A stretch of DNA of 64,000 bases from Bacteroidota bacterium (GTDB lineage Bacteria > Bacteroidota > Bacteroidia > Chitinophagales > Chitinophagaceae): assembly GCA_028875875.1 (NCBI GenBank), contig JAGWUV010000007.1, positions 41,044-105,043 of the forward strand. The letters are read 5' to 3'. Within the stretch, counting starts at the first letter, position 1; the number at the start of each line of letters is the position of its first letter. Both the position numbers and the translations under genes were made by a program. The notes under the pieces were generated by a model. It had not been told where the DNA came from and ran no database searches. It saw only the letters and a program-made list of their open reading frames with translations. This document shows positions 53,337-62,252 of this stretch, piece after piece.

Positions 53337-55130
53337 CTAAAAGCAATATTTATTCGCCTCTAAAAGCTTAGCGGAAATTCTTCTTCTGGCTTCTTTGGTA
53401 TTGAAAGGATCTACCTTGGTAAACCGTTTCAATCCAATATGCATCATTCTTAATTCATCACCCTCGGCAAAACTGTTTAATGCATCTTTGCCGGCTTTAT
53501 TGATCTTGTCTGCAGCATCATAAATATAAGTCCGCATCATATCTATTTCTGCGCCAACAGAAGCTTCACCTTTCTGGTCTACCAATTTCATCACACGCAG
53601 CAATGCACTTTCGCTGTGATAAATTTCAATGGCCATATCGGCAATATTCATCAATACTTCCTGTTCTTTTTCCAGCTGCATCATCAGCTTCTGAACAGCA
53701 GCACCTGCTGTCATCAAAATAGCTTTTTTAAAGTTGGCGATGTACTTTCTTTCTTTTGCAAAAAGAGTTTCATCTTCGTTACCAAATTCAGGAATACTCA
53801 TCAATTCTTTCTGAACAGCCATAGCGGGTCCCATCAGATCTAAATTGCCTTTCATAGCACGTTTCAATACCATATCAACAGTTAATAAACGGTTGATCTC
53901 ATTTGTTCCCTCATAAATCCTGTTGATACGCGAATCTCTGTAAGCCCGGCTGATTAAATATTCATCGCTATAACCATTTCCACCATGTACCTGCACGCCT
54001 TCATCCACTACAAAGTCAAGCATCTCGCTGCCAAATACTTTCAGCATGGCACACTCAATAGCATATTCCTCCGCAGCTCCTAATAAAGCTTTTGCAAAAG
54101 GATCACCTGCTGCAAGCAATTCACTTTCTTTCTGATCAATACTTTTAGCAGCACGGTATAAAGCACTTTCGCCTACCCATATTCTTATGGCCATTTCGGC
54201 CAGCTTATGTTTAATAGCACCGAACTTAGCAATGGGCATTTTAAACTGTTCTCTGGTTGCTGCGTACTGAATGCTCGTTGTGGCAGCTCTTTTACTGCCA
54301 CCTAAGGCAGCTGCACAAAGTTTTAAACGACCAATATTCAGAATATTAAAAGCAATCACATGCCCCTTACCTATTTCTCCTAACACATTTTCTACCGGCA
54401 CTTTACAATCCTGGAAATACAACTGTACGGTTGAAGAGCCCTTGATCCCCATTTTATGTTCTTCCGGCCCTTGTGTAAATCCTTCAAAACCTCTCTCTAC
54501 AATGAAAGCAGTGAATTTATCACCATCAATTTTTGCAAATACGGTATACACATCTGCAAAGCCGCCATTGGTAATCCAGCATTTCTGGCCATTCAGCATA
54601 TAATGTTTACCATCATCACTCAGCTTAGCCGATGTTTTAGCACCTAAGGCATCGCTGCCGCTATTGGGCTCTGTTAAACCGTAAGCACCCTTCCATTCTC
54701 CACTGGCCAGTTTGGGAATATATTTTCGTTTCTGTTCTTCTGTTCCAAAATATAAAATGGGCAAGGAACCGATACCTGTATGTGCAGCAATAGCCACAGA
54801 GAAAGAGTGACCACCCCCTAAGCCTTCGTTTACGATGGTTGAGGTAATAAAATCTTTTCCCAGCCCACCATACTCCTCGGGAAAAGAGGTAGACAATAAC
54901 CCTTGTTCCCCAGCCTTCTCCAGTAAAGAAGGCATGAGGCCCGGTTCTAACTTATCTATGCGGTCCAGCATGGGATAGACTTCTGTATCCAAAAACTGTT
55001 CACACATATCCATCACCATCTTTTGTTCCTCATTAAAATCTTCGGGAATAAAAACGTCAATCGGATTTGTTTCCCTGATCAACCATTCACCGCCTTTCAG
55101 CGAAGCGTTTTGCTGTGTTGCTGCACTCAT
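53337..55130 (-). CDS. Acyl-CoA dehydrogenase
   Basis: A 597-residue FAD enzyme of fatty-acid beta-oxidation. The dehydrogenase core (about 30-420) shows AYGLTEPNSGSDALGAKTSA, the WITNGG loop, FTQGPEEHKMGIKGSSTV and VQVHGGNGYSDEYLISRAYRDSRINRIYEGTNEI split over the C-terminal bundle. A further C-terminal extension of about 170 residues, as in VLCAD-like bacterial enzymes, may help membrane association or dimerisation. A MarR-type regulator lies 119 bp upstream on the same strand and may control it. Confidence 0.93.
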   Translation of the reverse strand: MSAATQQNASLKGGEWLIRETNPIDVFIPEDFNEEQKMVMDMCEQFLDTEVYPMLDRIDKLEPGLMPSLLEKAGEQGLLSTSFPEEYGGLGKDFITSTIVNEGLGGGHSFSVAIAAHTGIGSLPILYFGTEEQKRKYIPKLASGEWKGAYGLTEPNSGSDALGAKTSAKLSDDGKHYMLNGQKCWITNGGFADVYTVFAKIDGDKFTAFIVERGFEGFTQGPEEHKMGIKGSSTVQLYFQDCKVPVENVLGEIGKGHVIAFNILNIGRLKLCAAALGGSKRAATTSIQYAATREQFKMPIAKFGAIKHKLAEMAIRIWVGESALYRAAKSIDQKESELLAAGDPFAKALLGAAEEYAIECAMLKVFGSEMLDFVVDEGVQVHGGNGYSDEYLISRAYRDSRINRIYEGTNEINRLLTVDMVLKRAMKGNLDLMGPAMAVQKELMSIPEFGNEDETLFAKERKYIANFKKAILMTAGAAVQKLMMQLEKEQEVLMNIADMAIEIYHSESALLRVMKLVDQKGEASVGAEIDMMRTYIYDAADKINKAGKDALNSFAEGDELRMMHIGLKRFTKVDPFNTKEARRRISAKLLEANKYCF

Positions 55131-55249
55131 GGCAAGAAATTTTAAGGTTTTTATTTTATAGAAAAGGTGGGGGTAAGCTTTCTATTACTATCTATCTTTT
55201 TTCGGCTCATATCAACTTAATGATAAGCCCATTCTTCAACACATGGTTC

Positions 55250-55699
55250 TTAACTCAGCTCAATCAGATTATCATATACCCGCTGCAATACATTTTTCAC
55301 CGTTTCGATCTCTTCTTTCGTAATCCCCTCCAAAGCTTCGTTCATCGTTTGATTCGCAAGGTCAATGGTTACCTGCTGCAGTTCTTTTGCCGATTCGGTT
55401 AAATACACCAGGTTAATACGCCGGTCTGTTTTCGATGCCGTTCGTTTTACCAGTTTTAATTTCTCCAGGTTATCAATCAGTCTTGTTATACTTGGCTTAT
55501 CTCTAAAAGTTCGGTTGCATAGTTCCTGCTGGCTCAAGCCATCTTCTTTCCACAAATGATACAAAACACTCCACTGCTCAATGGTGATTTCCAACCCGGC
55601 CTGGCGAAAATTCTTTTGCAATCTTCTTGCCACAGCCGTGGAGGCCATACCGTTGATGACACTGTATAATTCGCCTCTTTTAAATTGGTTGTTTGACAT
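55250..55699 (-). CDS. MarR-family transcriptional regulator
   Basis: A 149-residue winged-helix protein: IEQWSVLYHLWKEDGLSQQELC, then FRDKPSITRLIDNLEKLKLVKR as the recognition helix and wing, with TDRRINLVYLTE following. MarR proteins repress genes until a small ligand binds; acyl-CoA thioesters or aromatic compounds are common ligands. It sits upstream of the acyl-CoA dehydrogenase and is divergent from an alpha/beta-hydrolase gene, so either could be its target. Confidence 0.92.
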   Translation of the reverse strand: MSNNQFKRGELYSVINGMASTAVARRLQKNFRQAGLEITIEQWSVLYHLWKEDGLSQQELCNRTFRDKPSITRLIDNLEKLKLVKRTASKTDRRINLVYLTESAKELQQVTIDLANQTMNEALEGITKEEIETVKNVLQRVYDNLIELS

Positions 55700-55797
55700 A
55701 TAGTTAGCTATGCAACTAATTTCAAAATTGGTGTATCTTTAGCACATATCCAAGTATTCCTTTGTTAATTTTTTATCGGGTTACTTTTGGGTTTCCA

Positions 55798-56604
55798 ATG
55801 GAAAGGCATTTTATTACATACCAGCACTCAACCATTCATTACAGCCGGTTCGGAACAGGTGAGGAATGGCTTTTTGCCTTTCACGGCTATGGCGAGCAAG
55901 GCAACACTTTCTACGTGCTTGAAGAATACCTGGGTAAAAGGTATACGATCGTTGCCATTGATTGCCCATTTCATGGAACTACAGACTGGAATGAAGGATT
56001 GCTTTTTACACCGGTAATGTTAATGCAGATCATAAAGAAAATTCTCCCTCCGACAGTAGAAAAATTTACCCTTGCGGGTTATAGTATGGGAGGAAGAATT
56101 TCATTGCAATTAATACAGGATTATCCTGACTATATCAAAGAAGTAGTTTTAATTGCTCCAGACGGATTACACCATAATATCTGGCACTTTTTATCTACCC
56201 AAACCAAGATTGGCAATCTCCTGTTTTTTATGGCAATGCGCCATCCGGGTTTCTTGTTCTTTTGTATGAGGCTGGGTAATAAGGCTGGACTTTTCAACAA
56301 AAGCGTTTTCAATTTTGTACATTACTATCTCGATAAAAAAGAGTCGAGGCTCATCTTATATAAACGCTGGACCACCATGCGAAAATTTATGCCTCAACTA
56401 AAAAAAATAAAACTAATTATCAAAAATCATCATCTACCCTTACAACTTGTTTTTGGAAAATACGACCGTGTAATTGTTGCTAAGAATGGTTATCATTTTC
56501 AACAAGAGGCATCAGAGTATATTTCGGTACAAGAGTTGGAAGCAGGGCACCAGTTATTAAAAGAAAAATATGCAAAAGAAATAAGCATGCTCTTTCACTG
56601 CTAA
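55798..56604 (+). CDS. Alpha/beta-hydrolase
   Basis: A 268-residue protein from ATG 55798. The oxyanion region FAFHGYGEQGNTF, nucleophile elbow AGYSMGGRIS (GxSxG) and the C-terminal ELEAGHQLLKE with the catalytic His are present. The substrate is not evident. The GT2 gene follows 16 bp downstream, so the two are cotranscribed. Confidence 0.85.
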   Translation: MERHFITYQHSTIHYSRFGTGEEWLFAFHGYGEQGNTFYVLEEYLGKRYTIVAIDCPFHGTTDWNEGLLFTPVMLMQIIKKILPPTVEKFTLAGYSMGGRISLQLIQDYPDYIKEVVLIAPDGLHHNIWHFLSTQTKIGNLLFFMAMRHPGFLFFCMRLGNKAGLFNKSVFNFVHYYLDKKESRLILYKRWTTMRKFMPQLKKIKLIIKNHHLPLQLVFGKYDRVIVAKNGYHFQQEASEYISVQELEAGHQLLKEKYAKEISMLFHC

Positions 56605-56620
56605 ATTGTTTCTTTGTTAT

Positions 56621-57763
56621 ATGTTACTGTACGCAGCCATAACGGCGTTATTATTTCTTCCTTATGCAATCATCATTCTAATATACAGGAAATGGTTTCT
56701 TCGTTTAAAACCATTCAATATTCCCGATCAGTTTATACCACAAACCCATTTCACAATCATTATTCCAGCAAGAAATGAGGAGATGAATATTGGCAATTGC
56801 CTTGAAGGAATATTTCAGCAATATTATCCATCACAGCTTTTTGAAATCATTGTGATCGATGATCATTCAACTGATACAACAGCAGAGATCGTTCTTCAGT
56901 TACAAAACAAATTTTCCAATTTAAAACTTATCAAACTATCTGATGAGTTAGATGGCAAGGCATTAAATTCGTACAAGAAAAAAGCGATTGAAAAAGCGAT
57001 AGGTTATGCCAATGGTGATTGGATTATTACTACCGATGCCGACTGCATGGTAAGCAATAAATGGTTGTTAAGTTATGCAGCGATCATACAAAAAGAAGAT
57101 CCTGTTTTTGTTGCTGCTCCTGTAGCATTCACAACTAAAAAAAATATTCTTTCGGTATTTCAATACCTTGATTTTATGTGTTTGCAGGGTATTACTGCAG
57201 CCTCTGTATCAGCGGGCTTTCATACGATGTGCAATGGTGCCAATCTTGCATACAGGAAGGATGCTTTTTACAGTGTAAACGGGTTCAAAGGAATAGATAC
57301 AATTGCAAGCGGCGATGATATGTTATTGATGAATAAGATCAAAAAAAGATTTCCATCTTCCATTTCTTTCTTGTTTTCGAAAGAGGCTATTGTATTTACG
57401 CATCCAATGAAAACCTGGAAAGATTTTTTTAACCAACGCATCAGATGGGCCAGTAAAGCCGATAAGTATAAGGATAAAAGTATACTGAGTGTTTTAATAT
57501 TGGTGTACTTCTATAATCTTTTATTATTTGTAATGCCTTTTTTGGCTTTGATACAGCTTCATTTTCTTTGGGCCTGGTTAATATTAATTGTACTGAAAAC
57601 CCTAGTAGAAATTACGTTCGTTTTACCGGTAGGCAAATTTTTTGGAAAAACTTATATCACATGGTTTCCATTTATGGAGCCATTACATATTTCATATACA
57701 GTAATTGCAGGATGGTTGGGAAAATTCGGTAGTTACCAGTGGAAAGGAAGAAATGTGAAATAA
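56621..57763 (+). CDS. GT2-family glycosyltransferase with membrane helices
   Basis: A 380-residue protein with an N-terminal membrane segment (about 3-25), a GT2 catalytic domain (TIIIPARNEEMNIGNCLEG, VIDDHSTDTTAEI, TTDADC, SGDDMLLMNKI, QRIRWASKADKY) and C-terminal helices (about 285-345). It transfers a sugar from a nucleotide donor to a membrane lipid or growing glycan. The RW motif indicates a processive or near-processive type. ATG 56621 was taken; an upstream TTG is possible. Confidence 0.88.
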   Translation: MLLYAAITALLFLPYAIIILIYRKWFLRLKPFNIPDQFIPQTHFTIIIPARNEEMNIGNCLEGIFQQYYPSQLFEIIVIDDHSTDTTAEIVLQLQNKFSNLKLIKLSDELDGKALNSYKKKAIEKAIGYANGDWIITTDADCMVSNKWLLSYAAIIQKEDPVFVAAPVAFTTKKNILSVFQYLDFMCLQGITAASVSAGFHTMCNGANLAYRKDAFYSVNGFKGIDTIASGDDMLLMNKIKKRFPSSISFLFSKEAIVFTHPMKTWKDFFNQRIRWASKADKYKDKSILSVLILVYFYNLLLFVMPFLALIQLHFLWAWLILIVLKTLVEITFVLPVGKFFGKTYITWFPFMEPLHISYTVIAGWLGKFGSYQWKGRNVK

Positions 57764-57787
57764 AATCAGCGAATTGAATTTTTTCTT

Positions 57788-57889
57788 CTAAGCTTTTTTT
57801 AAGCCGTTCTTATCTTCCGGCCACCAGGCATACACGATCAAAAAAATCAAAGCCAGTAATACAAACGGAAATAGTAACAGGTTCTTCAT
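57788..57889 (-). CDS. Predicted 33-residue single-span membrane peptide
   Basis: A short ORF beginning MKNLLLFPFVLLALIFLIVY and ending AWWPEDKNGLKKA. It has one hydrophobic span, an aromatic boundary (YAWW) and a charged C-terminal tail, which is how genuine small membrane proteins look. It lies in a 220-bp gap between the GT2 and permease genes, on the opposite strand. I do not recognise a family, and promoter evidence is lacking. Confidence 0.5.
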   Translation of the reverse strand: MKNLLLFPFVLLALIFLIVYAWWPEDKNGLKKA

Positions 57890-57984
57890 ACTTAACTATT
57901 TTAAATTCAGACTTAAGAAATCCATGGAAGTTTAAATTCATATTAATTGCAGATGCAGTAAATTGCTCTAACGTTGTTTACAAG

Positions 57985-59064
57985 ATGTTTTTATTCGGTC
58001 AATCACAATCTTCACTCGGCAAAAAACTGTATCGGCATAAAGGGCTGTTATTGGGAATAATAATTATTTCCATAGCATCTCTCTTATCGGTTTTCGCTTA
58101 TCTGATCACACCAGATCATTCTCCAAATGCCAATCGAATGATTCCTGAAATAGGAAGTAAAAAACCAGGATTTTCAATTTACTTTTTGCTTCTTCCCAAT
58201 GCAAATAATAGCAGCAAAATTTATTCCATATCATCATTTTGGGAGGGAAAAGAAGATGAATTTTCTTACATCCCTGTTGATTCTGCCTACGAAAAAGGAG
58301 ACAGTATTATTTACCAGAAATATATTGATGATCATGTAAGCGAAAGAAAGGCCATATTGAAGAAAAAACTGGCTCAACCTTTTTTACTACATAAAACATT
58401 TTACCTGGGAACAGACAAATTTGGAAGGGATATTCTAAGCCGGTTGATCATTGGTACACGTGTAAGCCTTAGTGTTGGATGTATTGCAGTTTTTATTTCA
58501 CTCACCATTGGTATTTTACTCGGTGCCATTGCCGGTTATTTTAAAGGCATGGCAGACCAGATGATCATGTGGCTGATCAATGTGGTATGGAGTATTCCTA
58601 CTTTACTTTTGGTTTTTGCGATTACACTTGTTTTAGGAAAAGGCTTCTGGCAAGTTTTTATTGCCGTTGGATTAACTATGTGGGTGAATGTGGCAAGGCT
58701 TGTAAGAGGACAGGTAATGGCCATACGGGAACTGGAATATATAGAAGCAACACAAGTATTAGGCTACAGTAACACAAGAACCATACTAAAACATATTCTG
58801 CCCAATATACTTGGCCCCGTAATGGTAATTGCCGCCAGCAATTTTGCCAGCGCCATTGTTATTGAGGCCGGACTTAGTTTTTTGGGAGTAGGTGTTCAAC
58901 CTCCGCAGCCTAGCTGGGGTTTGATGATCAAAGAGAATTACAATTTTATTATTACCCACAATCCGTTACTGGCAATTATTCCCGGTATTGCCATAATGCT
59001 ATTGGTACTTGCGTTTAATTTGGTAGGAAACGGATTAAGAGATGTTTTACATGTGAAGAATTAA
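57985..59064 (+). CDS. OppC/DppC-type ABC transporter permease
   Basis: A 359-residue inner-membrane permease. After the first helix (about 20-42) is an enlarged periplasmic loop (about 45-140), then the OppC domain with LGTDKFGRDILSRLIIGTRVSL, helices, the EAA coupling motif ELEYIEATQVLGYSNTRTILKHILPN, and LSFLGVGVQPPQPSWGLMI. It imports peptides or nickel-like solutes with a second permease, ATPases and a binding protein, none of which are nearby. Its stop overlaps that of the convergent O-antigen-ligase gene by 4 bp. Confidence 0.92.
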   Translation: MFLFGQSQSSLGKKLYRHKGLLLGIIIISIASLLSVFAYLITPDHSPNANRMIPEIGSKKPGFSIYFLLLPNANNSSKIYSISSFWEGKEDEFSYIPVDSAYEKGDSIIYQKYIDDHVSERKAILKKKLAQPFLLHKTFYLGTDKFGRDILSRLIIGTRVSLSVGCIAVFISLTIGILLGAIAGYFKGMADQMIMWLINVVWSIPTLLLVFAITLVLGKGFWQVFIAVGLTMWVNVARLVRGQVMAIRELEYIEATQVLGYSNTRTILKHILPNILGPVMVIAASNFASAIVIEAGLSFLGVGVQPPQPSWGLMIKENYNFIITHNPLLAIIPGIAIMLLVLAFNLVGNGLRDVLHVKN

Positions 59065-60503
59065 GCAATGCTTTGCAACTCTTCTTTTTGTTTTTCTTCC
59101 AGGAAAAAGATAGTACCTAAAGAAAGCCAGAACAAAGAACCCATTTTATCCGTTTCAATCAAATCACTCAGTACATTCACAACGATGATCATACTGATAA
59201 TTATTCCGGTTGTTAGTGTAGTTATCTTATAAAATTTGTTTAGAAAACGGTGATACAATTTTTCAGTTGCCAATAACATTCCAACAATCAGCATCACAAA
59301 AAGGAATAAGCCAACCAACCCTTGCTCTAATGCTGTTAACAAAAAATAATTGTGTACAGACGAATGATCAGGATTATTGCTTACCCATGTTTTGAATATA
59401 TCAATGGCATAGGCTTTATAGTTATCATAAAAATTATTAGGCCCAAAACCTGTTATAGGCTTTGCTTCTATCATATTTATAGCAGCAGTCCATCTGTAAA
59501 ATCGCTCTGCATTCGACACGTCTTTTAGTTGCACTGTTGCATTGAGGTGTTGTGAAAAATCTTTATGAAATATTGTATGCTGAAAATCGGGAACAAAACG
59601 TAAAAAGTTGTTATGATAAGATAGCCACCCTACAAATAAAATAACAATACCGAAAGCAGCAAGCAGTAAATGTTTTAGCTTTTTATAATGAATACATATT
59701 CCAACAATACTACCAACCACTAAAGCCAGCCATGCACCTCTTGAATAAGATAGTAGCAGGGCGATGATACCAATGACTAATCCTGCATTAATAAGTATTG
59801 CGCTTTTACTTGCCAATGGTGTTAACTTACGCATGGCCCAAAGTATTGCCAGTATGCAAACCAACATAGCAGAATAAACAACATGATTTCGAAAGAAAGG
59901 TGAGAGTGTTGCTTTAATTCCCTCAAAAGAAAAGCCGTATAGAGCATGCCTTGTAATGCATTGCAGTACAACAAGAAACATGGGTATCACCAAACAAAAA
60001 GCCACGGCACGTATGGAAGAAGTATATCTAAAACAATATTGGGGAATAATAACAAATGGAATAACAAACCAAATCTTAGCTAACAGATATTTTACAGATA
60101 GAAGAGGATTAACAGAAAAGAAGCAAGTAAATAATATCCAAAGAAGTTGTAACAGTACAATTAAAAATAGTGGATGCTTTAAAGCCGAGGAAGGAAAAAA
60201 AGAAGGGCGGTATATCCACTTAAGTAAAAACAGGCCGGTTAATAACATCATCAATGGCTCGTCAGGAAAATCAAGACCGAGAGAAGGTGTTAAATTTAAT
60301 TCAGTAGATAGAGGCAATGTGATCAGCAATAGCCAGAATACTTTTTCAGTATGTACACTGATATAACGAATAGTAACAGGCATTACTAGCGCAACAACTG
60401 GAAGTGCTAAAAAGATAGTTCTATCAAAAACGATATACAAAATAATGGCAACAAAAAAACTTATACAAGCAAGTATAAGTAGTAAAATTTTTTTGATTGC
60501 CAT
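59061..60503 (-). CDS. O-antigen ligase/Wzy-like membrane protein
   Basis: A 480-residue polytopic protein with about twelve hydrophobic segments. The Wzy_C signature is visible as LLSYSRGAWLALVVGSIVG and, in the large periplasmic loop, FGPNNFYDNY followed by NNPDHSSVHNYFLLTALEQGLVG. Members join or polymerise O-antigen or exopolysaccharide units at the periplasmic face. I used ATG 60503 because it starts 4 bp after the upstream Wzz-like gene ends; a start at 60548 would overlap that gene. The pair forms an operon. Confidence 0.87.
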   Translation of the reverse strand: MAIKKILLLILACISFFVAIILYIVFDRTIFLALPVVALVMPVTIRYISVHTEKVFWLLLITLPLSTELNLTPSLGLDFPDEPLMMLLTGLFLLKWIYRPSFFPSSALKHPLFLIVLLQLLWILFTCFFSVNPLLSVKYLLAKIWFVIPFVIIPQYCFRYTSSIRAVAFCLVIPMFLVVLQCITRHALYGFSFEGIKATLSPFFRNHVVYSAMLVCILAILWAMRKLTPLASKSAILINAGLVIGIIALLLSYSRGAWLALVVGSIVGICIHYKKLKHLLLAAFGIVILFVGWLSYHNNFLRFVPDFQHTIFHKDFSQHLNATVQLKDVSNAERFYRWTAAINMIEAKPITGFGPNNFYDNYKAYAIDIFKTWVSNNPDHSSVHNYFLLTALEQGLVGLFLFVMLIVGMLLATEKLYHRFLNKFYKITTLTTGIIISMIIVVNVLSDLIETDKMGSLFWLSLGTIFFLEEKQKEELQSIA

Positions 60504-60507
60504 AGGT

Positions 60508-61371
60508 TCACTTAACAGGTTGAAACACCAATAAAGCAACAGCGCCAAAAACTATGCTTGCAAAAAAAACTGCAATTAACGTCTGCATGATCTTCGGTCT
60601 TTCTGCATAAGCAGCAGGTGAAGCTTTTTGTATCACATATAATGCAGGAGCGGCAGTTGCAATTGCTATTTTAATTTCACCAGATAATTTCTGGTATTGC
60701 TGTGTTTCAGCTAACAATTCCTGCTGGCGGCTAAAAAGTATGGCTGCTTGCGGGGAAGAATGCTCCATATTTTTTAAACTGTCTGCAATTGCAAGCATTC
60801 GTTTTTCTGAAGAAGCTATGGTACGACTAAGTTCTTCATTCACCTGAGCATAGTTTTCTTTCCAGATTTGCTGTTCAGTTTCCTGGATTATTTCAACTGC
60901 CCGGTTAGCAATATTCACAGCAAGAAATTTATCTTTCATCCAAACAGTAACAACCAATTGGTTGTACTCACTCTTTAAAAATTCAATATCCTTTCTTAAG
61001 GCTTTAGCTACTTTAAACTTCTTAATTGCAGTATTTTCTCCGCTAACATTGTAATACTGAACAAGATCAAATTCTGATACCAGTTTATTATAGAAAGTAT
61101 CCAATTTACTGATACCATATAATGTTTCCAGATCATCCTCATTTCCTAAAAAAGAATGGAGGCTTTGAAGCCTTTCGCTGAATAATCTTGATTTATCAGC
61201 CAATGTTACATTAGCTGGCATAACAACAGTTTCCGCCTTATAATAACGAGGAACAATGAGTAATGTAATAACTGTAATTAACATTGCAGCCGATACAAAA
61301 ACAAAAAGTTTCTTCCATTGATGCTGCAATACAGCCATTACATCTGTAACATTAAAAGAGCCGGTTTGCAT
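60508..61371 (-). CDS. Wzz/GumC-like chain-length determinant protein
   Basis: A 287-residue protein with two membrane helices (about 20-42 and 262-283) around a periplasmic coiled-coil domain. The start (VTDVMAVLQHQWKKLFVF), PRYYKAETVVMPAN and the terminal region with Pro-rich KASPAAYAERP before the second helix are typical of polysaccharide co-polymerases. It has no kinase domain. It should set the length of the polymer made with the ligase-like protein downstream. No kinase or flippase gene is adjacent, so the system is incomplete here. Confidence 0.86.
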   Translation of the reverse strand: MQTGSFNVTDVMAVLQHQWKKLFVFVSAAMLITVITLLIVPRYYKAETVVMPANVTLADKSRLFSERLQSLHSFLGNEDDLETLYGISKLDTFYNKLVSEFDLVQYYNVSGENTAIKKFKVAKALRKDIEFLKSEYNQLVVTVWMKDKFLAVNIANRAVEIIQETEQQIWKENYAQVNEELSRTIASSEKRMLAIADSLKNMEHSSPQAAILFSRQQELLAETQQYQKLSGEIKIAIATAAPALYVIQKASPAAYAERPKIMQTLIAVFFASIVFGAVALLVFQPVK

Positions 61372-61386
61372 AGCAGGTATAAGCGT

Positions 61387-61860
61387 TTATGTATTTAAGG
61401 TTACAACTACGTTTCTTGAAAAGCTTTCTTCCAGAGATATAAAAGTTTCGGTTCTTTCTATCCCCTTTATATTTTGCAGTTTATCGTGCAGAACAAACCT
61501 GAGTTGCTGAATATCTTTACAAACGATTTCTGCAAACATGCTATAGTTGCCTGTAGTGTAGTTTAATCTTACGATTTCCGGGATGCTCTTCAATTCCTGG
61601 GCAACAGAATCATATAAAGAGCTTTTTTCAAGATAAATACCGATAAAAGCAATAACGTCGTAGCCCAAAGATTTGAGATCAACAGCCAATTTCCTACCTT
61701 TAACAATATTCTGTTCTTCGAGCTTTTTTATGCGTACATGGATCGTTCCACCGGAAACAAATAATTTTTTACCAAGATCAGCATAAGAAATTTCAGCATC
61801 TTCCATCATTTCCTGAATAATTTGGAAATCGAGTTTGTCAAGATTTAATTTCTGGCTCAT
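61387..61860 (-). CDS. Lrp/AsnC-family transcriptional regulator
   Basis: A 157-residue protein with the N-terminal AsnC helix-turn-helix (LDKLDFQIIQEMMEDAEISYADLGKKL, GTIHVRIKKLEEQNIV) and a C-terminal RAM ligand domain (about 70-150). Lrp-type regulators sense amino acids. It precedes the Wzz-like and ligase-like genes by 15 bp on the same strand, so it may be cotranscribed with them. Confidence 0.92.
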   Translation of the reverse strand: MSQKLNLDKLDFQIIQEMMEDAEISYADLGKKLFVSGGTIHVRIKKLEEQNIVKGRKLAVDLKSLGYDVIAFIGIYLEKSSLYDSVAQELKSIPEIVRLNYTTGNYSMFAEIVCKDIQQLRFVLHDKLQNIKGIERTETFISLEESFSRNVVVTLNT

Positions 61861-61968
61861 TTTTAAAATTAATTTTTGATAATTTCTTCATGAAGATAAT
61901 ATATTTTAGATAAAATCAAAATTTTTAAAAAATATCTTGAAATATTTCCAATATCAAGCTTAGATATT

Positions 61969-61976
61969 TAGTTTTG
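61969..61976 (+). promoter_or_regulatory. -7 promoter element upstream of the tRNA-like RNA
   Basis: TAGTTTTG matches the Bacteroidota -7 consensus TAnnTTTG exactly, 26 bp before the tRNA-like 5' end. The -33 region is only weakly matched (TTTC at 61945-61948 with a 20-nt spacer). Confidence 0.5.
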
Positions 61977-62001
61977 TTCTATCAAAGTTAGTTCTTAATA
62001 C

Positions 62002-62195
62002 TGTGGGGTGATGAAATTTTTGGCAGACATACCCTCTTGTCTCGGGGGTGGGGAGCCCAGAATAAACACTGCATAACGCCGATCCTGTCTGCAGCGGGAC
62101 CGACTGGGGTTGACCACCAGTTAGGTTTGAGTTCGCAACTCAATCAGATGTGCAGATGCTAACTGCCCCGTGTAGGTTCGAATCCTACCCCTACA
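62002..62195 (+). ncRNA. tRNA-like RNA with a giant variable region
   Basis: Arms are visible in order: acceptor TGTGGGG (62002-62008) pairs with CCCTACA (62189-62195); D arm ATG/CAT (62011-62013, 62028-62030) with a TTGGCAGA loop like tRNA-Leu; anticodon stem CCCTC/GGGGG around the 7-nt loop TTGTCTC (62037-62043), giving GTC by position; T arm GTAGG-TTCGAAT-CCTAC (62172-62188). Instead of a variable arm of 10-20 nt, about 120 nt lie between 62050 and 62169, closed by GGGG/CCCC and holding hairpins TCCTG/CGGGA, ACTGG/CCAGT, CAGTTAG/CTAACTG and TTGAG-TTCGCAA-CTCAA, the last itself T-arm-like. U37 is unusual for a decoding tRNA. No CCA is encoded. It could be a tRNA-like regulatory RNA, an intron-bearing tRNA, or a tRNA damaged by insertion. 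Confidence 0.7.
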
Positions 62196-62216
62196 GCGAT
62201 TTTCTCAGTGTAATAG

Positions 62217-62252
62217 GCCTTCGAAGTTTTTACTTTGGGGGCATCTTTTTTT
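62217..62252 (+). terminator. Intrinsic terminator of the tRNA-like transcript
   Basis: A 10-bp stem with G-U pairs, GCCTTCGAAG (62217-62226) and CTTTGGGGGC (62233-62242), then a T-run at 62246-62252. It points along the + strand, so it ends the tRNA-like transcript and not the minus-strand operon. Confidence 0.7.

Noticed and set aside
59956..60366. Plus-strand ORF of 136 codons opposite the O-antigen-ligase gene
   Set aside because: Antisense to a polytopic membrane protein; its Asn/Lys-rich composition reflects the reverse of hydrophobic codons.
62002..62195. Reading the tRNA-like element as a tmRNA or a tRNA with a group I intron
   Set aside because: It has a complete anticodon arm and no tag-like ORF, unlike tmRNA. 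The insert lies in the variable region, not the anticodon loop, and at about 120 nt it is too short for a group I core.
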